Assembly (NCBI RefSeq): GCF_916618895.1
Contig: NZ_OU745391.1
Span: 1,364,001-1,428,000, forward strand
DNA: 64,000 bases
Direction: 5' to 3'
Origin: Pseudoclavibacter sp. Marseille-Q3772
GTDB taxonomy: Bacteria; Actinomycetota; Actinomycetes; Actinomycetales; Microbacteriaceae
In this document: positions 9,674 through 17,010 of the stretch, one piece after another
How the letters are laid out: every line of letters starts with the position of its first letter
How positions within the stretch are numbered: the first letter of the stretch is position 1
The notes under the pieces: model-generated
Told to the model about the DNA's origin: nothing
Seen by the model: the letters and a program-made list of their open reading frames with translations, nothing else
Databases searched by the model: none
Made by a program: the position numbers and the translations under genes

Positions 9674-10993
9674 ATGAAACTTCGACGGATTATTACCGGC
9701 GCTGTGACGGCGCTTGCCGCCGTGTCACTTGTCGGTTGCGCACCAAGCGGCGGTGATGGTGACTCGGGCACTATTACCCTGCGGCTGTGGGATGAGAATG
9801 CGGCAAAGGCCTACGAGCCTTCGATTGCCAAGTTTGAAGAAGAAAACCCTGGAATCAAGGTTGAGTTGAATGTCGTCCCGTGGGACACCTACTTCACCTC
9901 CCTGCGAAATGAAGTCGGTAGCGGGCAGGGTGATGACCTGTTCTGGCTGAACGGTGCGAGCGTGACCGACTACGTCGAAAGCGACAATCTGGTCAATATC
10001 TCTGAAACCTTCGATCAGTCGGTAATCGACACCTGGGATGAGACCGTCATAGAGCAGTACACCCAGAACGACGCGCTGTGGGGTGTGCCGCAGGTCAATG
10101 ACGGTGGTTCGGCGTATTACGTGAACGAGGACCTGCTCAAGGAAGCGGGCGTGACGGCGGATGAGCTCTCGAAGGCAACGTGGAACCCTGACCCAGAGAA
10201 GGACACGCTGCTGCCGCTATTGCAGAAACTCACCATTGACGAGAACGGCAACAATGCCGCATCCCCGCAGTTCGAGCCGACCAAGGTCAAGACCTACGCG
10301 ATCAATGCATCCAGCGAACTGCAAAACATCCAGTTGAACTTCATCGCCTCGAACGGTGGAACGTACCAGGACGAAAACAACAAGCTCACCTTCACCAACC
10401 CCAAGACGGTCGAGGCCTACCAGTACATCGTGGACCTGATCAACAAGTACCACGTCGCTCCGCCGGCTGAGGCCACGAACGATAACGGTGACTACACGCG
10501 CGATGAGTTCATCAAGGGCAATATTGCGGTGTTCCAGTCGGGCACGTACAACCTCGTCAACGTGAACGAGGGGGCGACCTTTAACTGGTCGATCACCGAA
10601 ATGGCGGCCGGACAGGCTGGACAGAAGACTGTGGCGCCGGGTCTGGTTGTTGCCGGGAACAAGAACTCTGATAACCCAGAGGCGACCAAGAAGCTCCTCG
10701 AGTGGCTGGGGTCGGCAGAAGGCGCGTCTTACCTCGGGGCCGAGGGTGCGGCGGCGCCCGCAAGTGCCGAGGCCCGTACCGCCTATGACGAGTACTGGAA
10801 GGGTGAGGGTGTAGATACGTCTGCGTTCTTCACCGTGATTGAAAAGACCGAACCGGCGCCGCCGGTGGGTGGTACGAACTATGCCGCCCAGATGGAGGCG
10901 TTCACGCCGCCGCTGAATGAGGTGTTCCTCAGCAAGGTGCCGGTTAAGGAGGGTCTGGAAAAGGCCCAAGAGGCAGCCGATAGCGTCAGCTAA
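9674..10993 (+). CDS. Sugar ABC transporter substrate-binding lipoprotein
   Basis: A 439-residue extracellular solute-binding protein. The signal peptide MKLRRIITGAVTALAAVSLVGC ends in a lipobox with the lipidated cysteine at residue 22. The start at 9674 is preceded by AAACGGAG at proper spacing; the reading frame is open 45 bases further upstream, but that part would precede the signal peptide. The mature protein begins with a Gly/Ser/Asp linker, then the family 1 fold (ITLRLWDENAAKAYEPSI and similar). It delivers sugar to the two upstream permeases. Unusually, the binding-protein gene comes last and has its own gap and candidate operator. Confidence 0.9.
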   Translation: MKLRRIITGAVTALAAVSLVGCAPSGGDGDSGTITLRLWDENAAKAYEPSIAKFEEENPGIKVELNVVPWDTYFTSLRNEVGSGQGDDLFWLNGASVTDYVESDNLVNISETFDQSVIDTWDETVIEQYTQNDALWGVPQVNDGGSAYYVNEDLLKEAGVTADELSKATWNPDPEKDTLLPLLQKLTIDENGNNAASPQFEPTKVKTYAINASSELQNIQLNFIASNGGTYQDENNKLTFTNPKTVEAYQYIVDLINKYHVAPPAEATNDNGDYTRDEFIKGNIAVFQSGTYNLVNVNEGATFNWSITEMAAGQAGQKTVAPGLVVAGNKNSDNPEATKKLLEWLGSAEGASYLGAEGAAAPASAEARTAYDEYWKGEGVDTSAFFTVIEKTEPAPPVGGTNYAAQMEAFTPPLNEVFLSKVPVKEGLEKAQEAADSVS

Positions 10994-11052
10994 CGGATAT
11001 CCGCCCTCGAATACCTCAGCGTGTTCGGTGGTTATAGGGGCGGTGTCAAGAT

Positions 11053-11110
11053 GAACTGCTCCCCACTCGTTGGACTGAGCAATCAGGTTCCGAAGAGTGG
11101 GGAGCAGTTC
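11053..11110. repeat. Perfect 16-bp inverted repeat (hairpin)
   Basis: Left arm GAACTGCTCCCCACTC (11053-11068) is the exact reverse complement of the right arm at 11095-11110, with a 26-nt loop. It lies 59 bp after the stop of the sugar-binding lipoprotein gene, so it could terminate that transcript, although no U-run follows. The arm begins GAACTG, as do the arms of the hairpin repeats further right, suggesting a related element. Confidence 0.8.
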
Positions 11111-11290
11111 CTATGCAGGCTCCGGCACCGCCTGCATTCCTGCCCAGCCTGCGTTCCCGCCTCACCGTCCCCCGTTCCATCTCCACGGCGTCTACTTCAC
11201 CCTCGCCGCCCGCTCTCGCTTTCGCTTCACCGTCCCTCGCTCCCAGCCCGCTGCGTTGCTACCCCCACCCGCGGCGGCGGGGCGTTTGTG

Positions 11291-11361
11291 CCGAATTGTC
11301 TCAGTTTTGAGGGGTATGTGCGGTTATTCGTCTTGTGAGGGTGGAAAGTGAGACAGTTTGG
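11291..11361. repeat. Hairpin repeat, copy 1
   Basis: Left arm CCGAATTGTCTCA (11291-11303) and right arm TGAGACAGTTTGG (11349-11361) are near-complementary over 13 bp with a 45-nt loop. The loop is almost identical to those of the other two copies. It is preceded by a GCGGCGGGG stretch shared with copy 2, and followed by G-runs. Confidence 0.85.
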
Positions 11362-11539
11362 CTTGGGGAGGGTTCGGTTTAGGGGGTGCCGGGGGCGCTT
11401 TCGGGATGGCGGTGCTTCGGGGCGGGGCTCGCGCGTCCGAGTGGCGGGCTGAATTCCCGGACTGTGCCGCGGCTACCTCACCCTGCCTTGCCTGCGTCTA
11501 GTCCCGCCTGCCCCCGCCCGCGGCGGCGGGGCATTTGTG

Positions 11540-11610
11540 CCGAACTGTCTCAGTTTTGAGGGGTATGTGCGGTTATTCGTTTTGTGGGGGTGGAAAGTGA
11601 GACAGTTTGG
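11540..11610. repeat. Hairpin repeat, copy 2
   Basis: Left arm CCGAACTGTCTCA (11540-11552), right arm TGAGACAGTTTGG (11598-11610), 45-nt loop containing GGGGTATGTGCGGTTATTCG. The shared flank before it (CCCGCGGCGGCGGGGC) matches the flank of copy 1. It is followed by four G-runs at 11613-11645 that could form a G-quadruplex on the plus strand. Confidence 0.85.
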
Positions 11611-11645
11611 CCCGGGGAGGGGTTCGCTTTAGGGGCGCTGGGGGT

Positions 11646-12311
11646 TTAGAGGTGCTGGCTGGGCGGTGGTGGAAGTGTGCGGAACTGTCTCAGTTTTGAG
11701 GGGTACGTGCGGTTATTCGTTTTGTGGGGGTGGAAAGTGAGACAGTTTGGCCCGAGGGGGCTCGCTTTAGGGGGGCTTCCGGGATGGCGGTGCTTCGGGG
11801 ATGCCGGGGCGCTTAGGGTGCCGGGGGTTTCGCTTCCGGGGCTGGCGGGGTCGTTGTTGTCATCGCGCTCGGATGGTGTTGACGGCGCCTCGGATCGGGT
11901 CGGTGCATCGGAGATGTCGTCTTTGATCTTCCCAACCGAATACGTCCATGATCGCATCACGAGACATGACGACGCCGATAGCCGCTCGATGCCGGCAACT
12001 GCCCAGCCGCGGTTGGCTCGGTAGGTGGATGAGGCCACGCCCGCGATGCCCAAACAGATTGCAATGAGTGAGGGCACTATTGCCACAATCCCCAGCATGG
12101 GAACGAAACTAAATAGGATCGCCAGCGCCGCGATAACCACCGCAATAACTCCCGGAATATTGGCCTTGCGCTGTGCCGGCTGCTGGTGGTGTGCCGACTG
12201 CTGGTGGTTGGTAGCTCCGTTGTATGGGGGGTAGCCGCTGCCCGACTGGCCGTATTGACCATACTGGTTGTGCTCTGGTCGCTGCGGGTTCGAGGGGTAT
12301 TGGGAGGTCAT
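11646..12311 (-). CDS. DUF4190-like small membrane protein with repeat-derived C-terminus
   Basis: From ATG at 12311 the product has 221 residues. The frame is open to 12362, but those residues precede a normal Gln/Tyr/Pro-rich N-terminus. After about 50 residues rich in N, Q, H, Y and G come two hydrophobic helices (PGVIAVVIAALAILFSFVPM and GIVAIVPSLIAICLGIAGVA) and RGWAVAG, a layout typical of DUF4190-type proteins. After that the sequence stops resembling the family: a hydrophilic tail rich in P, S, D and T ends in about 35 residues translated from hairpin repeat copy 3. A frameshift just after WAVAGI is possible, since the alternate frame gives AAIGVVMS, a more membrane-like continuation. 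Function unknown. Confidence 0.55.
   Translation of the reverse strand: MTSQYPSNPQRPEHNQYGQYGQSGSGYPPYNGATNHQQSAHHQQPAQRKANIPGVIAVVIAALAILFSFVPMLGIVAIVPSLIAICLGIAGVASSTYRANRGWAVAGIERLSASSCLVMRSWTYSVGKIKDDISDAPTRSEAPSTPSERDDNNDPASPGSETPGTLSAPASPKHRHPGSPPKASPLGPNCLTFHPHKTNNRTYPSKLRQFRTLPPPPSQHL
11680..11750. repeat. Hairpin repeat, copy 3 (inside a coding region)
   Basis: Left arm CGGAACTGTCTCA (11680-11692) and right arm TGAGACAGTTTGG (11738-11750) with a loop nearly identical to copies 1 and 2. It lies within the 3' end of the minus-strand membrane-protein gene at 11646-12311 and supplies about 25 codons. A second shared motif, CGGGATGGCGGTGCTTCGGGG, follows copies 1 (about 11402) and 3 (about 11780). 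Confidence 0.85.
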
Positions 12312-12540
12312 AGCGAATAGCTCCAGCGGCGTGCGGATGCTGTGGGTTGCGCAAGCGCACATGGTGCGGACGGCGTCGCCACCATTGAACGTGATCAGGC
12401 CGTAAATTTTGTAGTGACAGGAAAGACTGCCAAAAAAGACTGGCGCTTGTCTCGGCGTTGATTTAAGCTGATGAGGTTGTGTTGGCTCTTTCGGAACTAG
12501 CGCAGCGGTGGTGGTGTACCCGCATCGCCACGATGCAACA

Positions 12541-12590
12541 ACCCTCCTGCTACAGACCGTCTGTAGCCGTTTGAGACCAAAGGAGGTGGG
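12541..12590 (+). promoter_or_regulatory. Candidate S6:S18-type leader structure before rpsF
   Basis: A stem CTACAG/CTGTAG (12550-12566) is followed directly by CCG and a purine/pyrimidine bulge. CCTCCT (12543-12548) can pair with AGGAGG of the ribosome binding site (12581-12586), enclosing both. The known S6:S18 autoregulatory motif in many bacteria has an outer stem, a bulge containing CCG and an inner stem, so this arrangement fits. Identification is by eye and the pairing could sequester the ribosome site. Confidence 0.4.
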
Positions 12591-12596
12591 TTAATC

Positions 12597-12941
12597 GTGC
12601 ATCAGTATGAACTCATGGTGATCATTGATCCAGAGGTAGACGAGCGCACCGTCGCCCCGAGCCTCGAGAAGTTCCTCGCCGTAATCACCAAAGATGGCGG
12701 AACGATTGAGAACACCGACATCTGGGGTAAGCGCAAGCTAGCCTACGAGATCAACAAGAAGTCTGAGGGCATTTACGCCGTCGTAAACTTCACTTCGACC
12801 CCGGCAACCGCGCAGGAACTCGACCGTCAGCTTCGTCTGTCGGAAGCCGTTATGCGTACCAAGGTTCTTCGCGCCGATGAGGCATCGTTCCGTCTCGGTG
12901 GCGCTCAGTCGGACGACGAAGCCGCCGCACAGTCGAAGTAA
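12597..12941 (+). CDS. rpsF: 30S ribosomal protein S6
   Basis: A 114-residue S6 protein that pairs with S18 on the platform of the 30S subunit. It starts with GTG preceded by a strong AAAGGAGGT. The family signature [16 protein letters not shown] is at the N-terminus and [16 protein letters not shown] near residue 43. The tail after residue 95 is acidic and alanine-rich, as in many actinobacteria. First gene of the conserved rpsF-ssb-rpsR-rplI operon. Confidence 0.97.
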   Translation: MHQYELMVIIDPEVDERTVAPSLEKFLAVITKDGGTIENTDIWGKRKLAYEINKKSEGIYAVVNFTSTPATAQELDRQLRLSEAVMRTKVLRADEASFRLGGAQSDDEAAAQSK

Positions 12942-12972
12942 CCACCGAAACTCAACAAGATAGGAGTTCGAC

Positions 12973-13536
12973 ATGGCAGGCGACACAATCATCACCGTGG
13001 TGGGAAACCTCACCGCCGATCCGGAACTGCGTTACACCCCGAACGGGCTGGCAGTAGCAAACTTCACGATTGCATCCACTCCGCGCGTGTACGACCGTCA
13101 GTCGAATGAGTGGAAGGATGGCGAAGCGCTGTTCCTTCGCGCCTCGGTATGGCGCGAGTACGCGGAACACGTTGCGTCGAGCCTGACCAAGGGCCAGCGC
13201 GTCATCGCGCAGGGCAAGCTCAAGCAGCGCTCCTATGAGACTCGTGAGGGCGAGAAGCGCACCTCATTCGAGCTCGATATCGAAGAGATCGGTCCCGCAC
13301 TGCGTTATGCCACCGCACAGGTAACTCGCTCCAGTGGAGGCGGTAACTACGGTGGCGGTCAGAACCGTAACGCTGAAGTACAGGCACCGGCTGCACAGCA
13401 GTCGCGTCCGCAGACTGATGAGCCTTGGGGCAATTCCGCTTCGCGCGGAGGTCAGTCGAACTTCGGTGGCGGCAATGGTGGCTGGGCAGCGCCCGGCACG
13501 AACGCTGGCGGATACGACGACGAGCCGCCGTTCTAA
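12973..13536 (+). CDS. ssb: Single-stranded DNA-binding protein
   Basis: A 187-residue SSB. The N-terminal OB fold spans about residues 1-115 ([19 protein letters not shown] near the start; [20 protein letters not shown] in the middle). A glycine/asparagine/glutamine-rich linker follows, and the protein ends in the acidic tip DDEPPF, which docks repair and replication partners. The ribosome site TAGGAG precedes ATG. Placement between rpsF and rpsR is conserved across bacteria. Confidence 0.97.
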   Translation: MAGDTIITVVGNLTADPELRYTPNGLAVANFTIASTPRVYDRQSNEWKDGEALFLRASVWREYAEHVASSLTKGQRVIAQGKLKQRSYETREGEKRTSFELDIEEIGPALRYATAQVTRSSGGGNYGGGQNRNAEVQAPAAQQSRPQTDEPWGNSASRGGQSNFGGGNGGWAAPGTNAGGYDDEPPF

Positions 13537-13587
13537 CGCGCGGCACAGTAGATCACGCACCGTTTTTAGTTCAGAAGGAAGACAGCA

Positions 13588-13845
13588 ATGGCTGGTAAGT
13601 CGAGCGGCGATCGCCGCAAGTCACACCGGGGCAAGGCAAAGCCCGCCGCTCCGGTAAAGCAGATTAAGGTCGGCGTCATTGACTATAAGGACGTCAACAC
13701 GCTCCGTAAGTTCGTTTCGGAACGCGGCAAGATTCGCGCACGCCGCATCACCGGCGTTTCGGTTCAGGAACAGCGCCTCATCGCTCGTGCGGTTAAGAAC
13801 GCACGCGAAATGGCACTGCTTCCGTACGCTGGCTCGGGCCGCTAG
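13588..13845 (+). CDS. rpsR: 30S ribosomal protein S18
   Basis: An 85-residue basic protein with the S18 core [19 protein letters not shown] and [22 protein letters not shown]. It binds S6 and 16S rRNA. It lacks the N-terminal CxxC of zinc-binding S18 forms, so it is a zinc-independent version. AGAAGGAAGAC precedes the start. It lies 51 bp after ssb and 11 bp before rplI, in one operon. Confidence 0.97.
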   Translation: MAGKSSGDRRKSHRGKAKPAAPVKQIKVGVIDYKDVNTLRKFVSERGKIRARRITGVSVQEQRLIARAVKNAREMALLPYAGSGR

Positions 13846-13856
13846 GAGGACGACAC

Positions 13857-14312
13857 ATGGCAACGAAGATCATCCTTACCCAGGAAGTTGACGGCCTCGG
13901 TTCGGCCGGCGACGTTGTCGAGGTCCGCAACGGCTTCGCACGTAACTACCTCGTTCCTAAGGGATACGCGGTGAACTGGACCCGCGGCGGCGAGTCGCAG
14001 GTTGCTCAGATTAAGCAGGCTCGCGAGGCTCGTGAGCTCAAGTCGATTGAAGAGGCACAGGAGCTCAAGCAGCAGCTTGAGGGCGCCCTGATCAAGATCG
14101 CCGTTAAGTCGGGCGCAGAGGGTCGTCTGTTTGGCTCGGTTCGTACCGCGGATGTGGCGGATGCGGTTGCTAAGCAGGGTCTCGGCACGATCGACAAGCG
14201 CAAGGTTGTGTTCCCGGAGCCAATTAAGAGCATCGGAAACCACGAGGCGATCGTTCGCCTGCACGAGGACGTCACCGCCAAGCTGACCCTCCAGGTCATC
14301 ACTAAGCGATAA
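13857..14312 (+). CDS. rplI: 50S ribosomal protein L9
   Basis: A 151-residue protein with the L9 N-terminal fold ([26 protein letters not shown], key part near residues 12-35), a long charged central helix, and the C-terminal domain ending in [11 protein letters not shown]9 binds 23S rRNA at the base of the L1 stalk and affects frame maintenance. AGGAGG lies eight bases before ATG. Last gene before a strong terminator. Confidence 0.97.
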   Translation: MATKIILTQEVDGLGSAGDVVEVRNGFARNYLVPKGYAVNWTRGGESQVAQIKQAREARELKSIEEAQELKQQLEGALIKIAVKSGAEGRLFGSVRTADVADAVAKQGLGTIDKRKVVFPEPIKSIGNHEAIVRLHEDVTAKLTLQVITKR

Positions 14313-14334
14313 CGCTCTCCGCACACCGCACAGC

Positions 14335-14372
14335 TGTTGGCACCCGCCGAGAAGGTGGGTGCCAACACTGGT
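14335..14372 (+). terminator. Terminator of the rpsF-rplI operon
   Basis: A 14-bp stem TGTTGGCACCCGCC / GGTGGGTGCCAACA with one G-U pair and a GAGAA loop spans 14335-14367. It lies 23 bases after the rplI stop. CTGGTTTT follows it, giving a short U-run. Confidence 0.85.
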
Positions 14373-14572
14373 TTTCACGGTTGGTTTCGGGTGCTTCGGA
14401 CCTGAAATCGTGTGTGAACGACTGAACGTTTTGCGGCCACATCCTCCAGGTTGTCAACAGGTAAACAAATGCTGAGACAAGCTTCAACCCGAGCTTTACA
14501 CAGAAACTTCACACAGCTGCAAGCTGAATAAAATACCTGGTCAGGGACATATCTAGGCAAGAAACTGCACAG

Positions 14573-14647
14573 TTATCCACAACTATTCACATGGATGTTC
14601 ACAAGGCTCAGGCGTGTCGTCCACGCAATACTCACAAGTTATCCACA
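14573..14647 (+). promoter_or_regulatory. DnaA-box cluster upstream of dnaB
   Basis: Two exact copies of TTATCCACA are at 14573-14581 and 14639-14647, in the same orientation. A one-mismatch box CTATTCACA is at 14583-14591, and weaker matches such as ATGTTCACA (14595-14603) lie between. The cluster sits 85-160 bp before the dnaB start. It may allow DnaA to control dnaB or act as a DnaA-binding reservoir. Confidence 0.7.
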
Positions 14648-14731
14648 GGGCAGACTTGCGTGAGCGCTAAGGTGTAGCAATCGTGCGCGCGACAGAGCGC
14701 ATCCCGTTGATGTAAAGGAACGATCCACCCC

Positions 14732-16159
14732 ATGTCTTTGACGTCGATCGGTAACGACACCCGCGTGAATCGTGGCGGCGGTGCGCCGGTTGCACGTGAG
14801 GATCTGCGCGATGCGCAAGACGGTCCGCGCACACCGCCACATGATCTGGCGGCCGAACAATCTGCGCTCGGCGGCATGCTGCTTTCTAAAGATGCGGTAG
14901 CGGATGTGGTCGAGGCCGTTCGCGGCGCCGACTTCTACATCCCGAAGCACGAGATCATCTTCGACGCCGTGCAGACCCTGTACGCAGCGGGAGAGCCAAC
15001 CGACGTCATTACCGTCACCGATCAGCTCACCAAAACCGGCGAACTGCAACGCGCGGGCGGAGCGGAGTACCTGCACACGCTCGCAAGTATCGTGCCGACG
15101 GCGGCGAATGCCGGCTATTACGCATCAATCGTCGCCGAGCGGGCAGTACTTCGCCGCCTTGTTGAAGCCGGTACGCGCATCGTGCAGATGGGCTACCACG
15201 CTGAAGGTGAGGTCGTTGACCTGGTCAACAATGCCCAGGCTGAAATCTACGGCGTAACCGGTGGTGTGCAGGCCGAGGACTTCGTGCCGCTAAGTGACGC
15301 GCTCATGGAGGCCCAGAACGAGATCGACGCGGCACAGAACCGCGATGGCGAACTTACGGGCGTGCCCACGGGATTCCGCGACTTTGACAAGCTCACGAAC
15401 GGCCTGCATCCGGGCCAGCTGATCATCATCGCGGCACGACCGGGTCTCGGAAAGTCCACGCTCGCGCTCGACCTGTGCCGGCACGCATCCATTCACGCGA
15501 AGATTCCATCGATCTTCTTCTCGCTCGAAATGAGCCGCGCTGAGATCGCGATGCGCCTGCTCTCGGCGGAGTCCCGCGTGCGCTTGCAGCACATGCGAAC
15601 GGGAAATGTCTCGGACGATGACTGGCCGAAGATTGCGCGCACGCAGGGCGAGATTGCCGATGCGCCGCTGTTTATCGACGACTCACCGAATATGACGCTC
15701 GTTGAGATCCGCGCCAAATGCCGCCGGCTCAAGCAGAAGCACGGTCTCGGACTTGTCGTCATCGACTACCTGCAGCTGATGACCTCAGGTAAGCGTGTGG
15801 AGTCGCGACAGCAAGAGGTGTCCGAATTCTCGCGTGCGCTGAAACTGCTCGCGAAAGAGCTGGAGGTGCCGGTGGTCGCGCTCTCGCAGCTCAACCGAAA
15901 CTCCGAACAGCGCGCCGACAAGAAACCCGCGGTGAGCGACCTGCGTGAATCCGGCTCACTTGAGCAGGACGCCGATATGGTCATCCTGCTGCACCGCGAA
16001 GGCGCCTACGAGAAAGACCACCCGCGCGCATCCGAGGCCGACTTCATCGTCGCAAAACACCGCAACGGGCCGACTGACACCATCACAGTGCTGTTCCAAG
16101 GCCATATCTCGCGCTTTGTTGACTATGCACCTGGCACCGCTCCGGCGCCGACCATGTAG
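14732..16159 (+). CDS. dnaB: Replicative DNA helicase DnaB
   Basis: A 475-residue hexameric helicase that unwinds DNA ahead of the replisome. The N-terminal DnaB domain begins at about residue 37 (HDLAAEQSALGGMLLS). The RecA-like C-terminal domain starts near 200 with PTGFRDFDKLTNGLHPGQL, Walker A ARPGLGKSTLAL near 235-246, and Walker B-type LVVIDYLQLM near 346. The H4 motif NRNSEQR and RESGSLEQDADMV follow. No intein is present, although actinobacterial dnaB genes sometimes carry one. It is monocistronic between the rplI terminator region and a membrane-protein gene. Confidence 0.97.
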   Translation: MSLTSIGNDTRVNRGGGAPVAREDLRDAQDGPRTPPHDLAAEQSALGGMLLSKDAVADVVEAVRGADFYIPKHEIIFDAVQTLYAAGEPTDVITVTDQLTKTGELQRAGGAEYLHTLASIVPTAANAGYYASIVAERAVLRRLVEAGTRIVQMGYHAEGEVVDLVNNAQAEIYGVTGGVQAEDFVPLSDALMEAQNEIDAAQNRDGELTGVPTGFRDFDKLTNGLHPGQLIIIAARPGLGKSTLALDLCRHASIHAKIPSIFFSLEMSRAEIAMRLLSAESRVRLQHMRTGNVSDDDWPKIARTQGEIADAPLFIDDSPNMTLVEIRAKCRRLKQKHGLGLVVIDYLQLMTSGKRVESRQQEVSEFSRALKLLAKELEVPVVALSQLNRNSEQRADKKPAVSDLRESGSLEQDADMVILLHREGAYEKDHPRASEADFIVAKHRNGPTDTITVLFQGHISRFVDYAPGTAPAPTM

Positions 16160-16194
16160 CGCATCCCGGCACCCGCCCAGCTACGCTAAACACT

Positions 16195-16911
16195 GTGAGT
16201 CCATCCGCAGCTGACCTTGATGCGCCGGCGCCCGCTACTGCCGGAACTTCAGGCGAGCCCGCCCCCGGCGTCTGGCGAACTGCGACACAACCGGACCCAT
16301 CCGACCTCAGCAGCCGACAGCACAGTGTGCGCGCTGGTTTGGGCCTGGGCATCGCCGCGGTACTGTTTGCATTCGGTGTATGCATTGCGTTCAGTCTCGG
16401 CTTTTCCCGGATGCGACCAGAATTTCCCCTGGACCGTCCCGTTGGTCTGGTGGCAACGCCGTCAGTGACATTTAGCGGGGCCAAGATCGGCTGGTTCCGC
16501 CTGGAGGGTGAAGGATGGGATCCGAGCCGCGAACAGTACGGAAACATCGCCGAGGGTGACGAAGCCCACTGCGTCTTCAATTGGCGGACCTCACGCATCG
16601 GCGGCGGCCAGATCGGCACCCGCATCGGCTCGACAGACTACGAGGCCTCGCGATTCTTGCTGCGCTCGCACGGGGTCGAACCCGACGAAGCAACATCCCT
16701 TTATCTACACACTGACAACAACGCCCGCATCGAAGTGCTATTCGCCAGCCGCGATGACAATGACATCTCGACCGGTCACGCAGTCCGTGCGTTTTCCGGC
16801 TCGAATCACGTGGTCGTGTTCACCATCATGTGTGACCGCTCCGAGTCGGTTACCCCGGCGCTGATGAACGATGCGCTCGCGGGGGCCAAGATCGAGTTGC
16901 AGACGGCGTAA
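16195..16911 (+). CDS. Single-pass membrane protein of unknown function
   Basis: A 238-residue protein starting with GTG. The first 43 residues are Ala/Pro/Thr-rich and cytoplasmic. One helix follows (GLGLGIAAVLFAFGVCIAFSL, about residues 48-68). The remaining domain is outside the membrane and contains two cysteines (EAHCVFNW and IMCDRSES) that could form a disulfide. I do not recognise the family. It starts 35 bp after dnaB and may be read from the same transcript. Confidence 0.7.
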   Translation: MSPSAADLDAPAPATAGTSGEPAPGVWRTATQPDPSDLSSRQHSVRAGLGLGIAAVLFAFGVCIAFSLGFSRMRPEFPLDRPVGLVATPSVTFSGAKIGWFRLEGEGWDPSREQYGNIAEGDEAHCVFNWRTSRIGGGQIGTRIGSTDYEASRFLLRSHGVEPDEATSLYLHTDNNARIEVLFASRDDNDISTGHAVRAFSGSNHVVVFTIMCDRSESVTPALMNDALAGAKIELQTA

Positions 16912-17010
16912 CGAGGCCGAAGGATACGGTATCCCCCGGCTGTGGGATATGCGATTTCGATTTGGTTGATATAAAAGAGCAGAACCGCACGTAACGACGT
17001 AAGGAACAGC

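Larger units (their letters stand above)
10994..11645. other. Intergenic repeat island between convergent genes
   Basis: About 650 bp without a credible gene. It contains one 16-bp perfect inverted repeat (11053-11110), a pyrimidine-rich tract (about 11111-11275), two of the three copies of a roughly 70-bp hairpin repeat (the third lies inside the next gene), and G-run stretches after each copy. Strand composition alternates between C-rich and G-rich blocks. Short open frames here have low-complexity translations rich in P, R and S and look spurious. Confidence 0.8.
14313..14731. other. Intergenic region before dnaB with DnaA boxes
   Basis: About 420 bp. The left part holds the rplI terminator. 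The right part (14430-14650) is relatively AT-rich and holds two exact DnaA boxes and several degenerate ones. No open frame here is convincing. The dnaB promoter must lie in it or just after. Confidence 0.75.

Noticed and set aside
11021-11351. Overlapping open frames in the repeat island
   Set aside because: Translations are low-complexity P/R/S-rich with no ribosome site, and the region is explained by repeats and C-rich tracts.
11291-11750. CRISPR array
   Set aside because: Only three units, 140 and 249 bp apart, with unrelated spacing and no cas genes; each unit is a 70-bp hairpin rather than a short repeat with uniform spacers.
14573-14647. Calling the DnaA-box cluster the chromosomal origin
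   Set aside because: dnaA and dnaN are not here, and the box number is small; the origin-proximal gene order on the left suggests that oriC lies outside the window.
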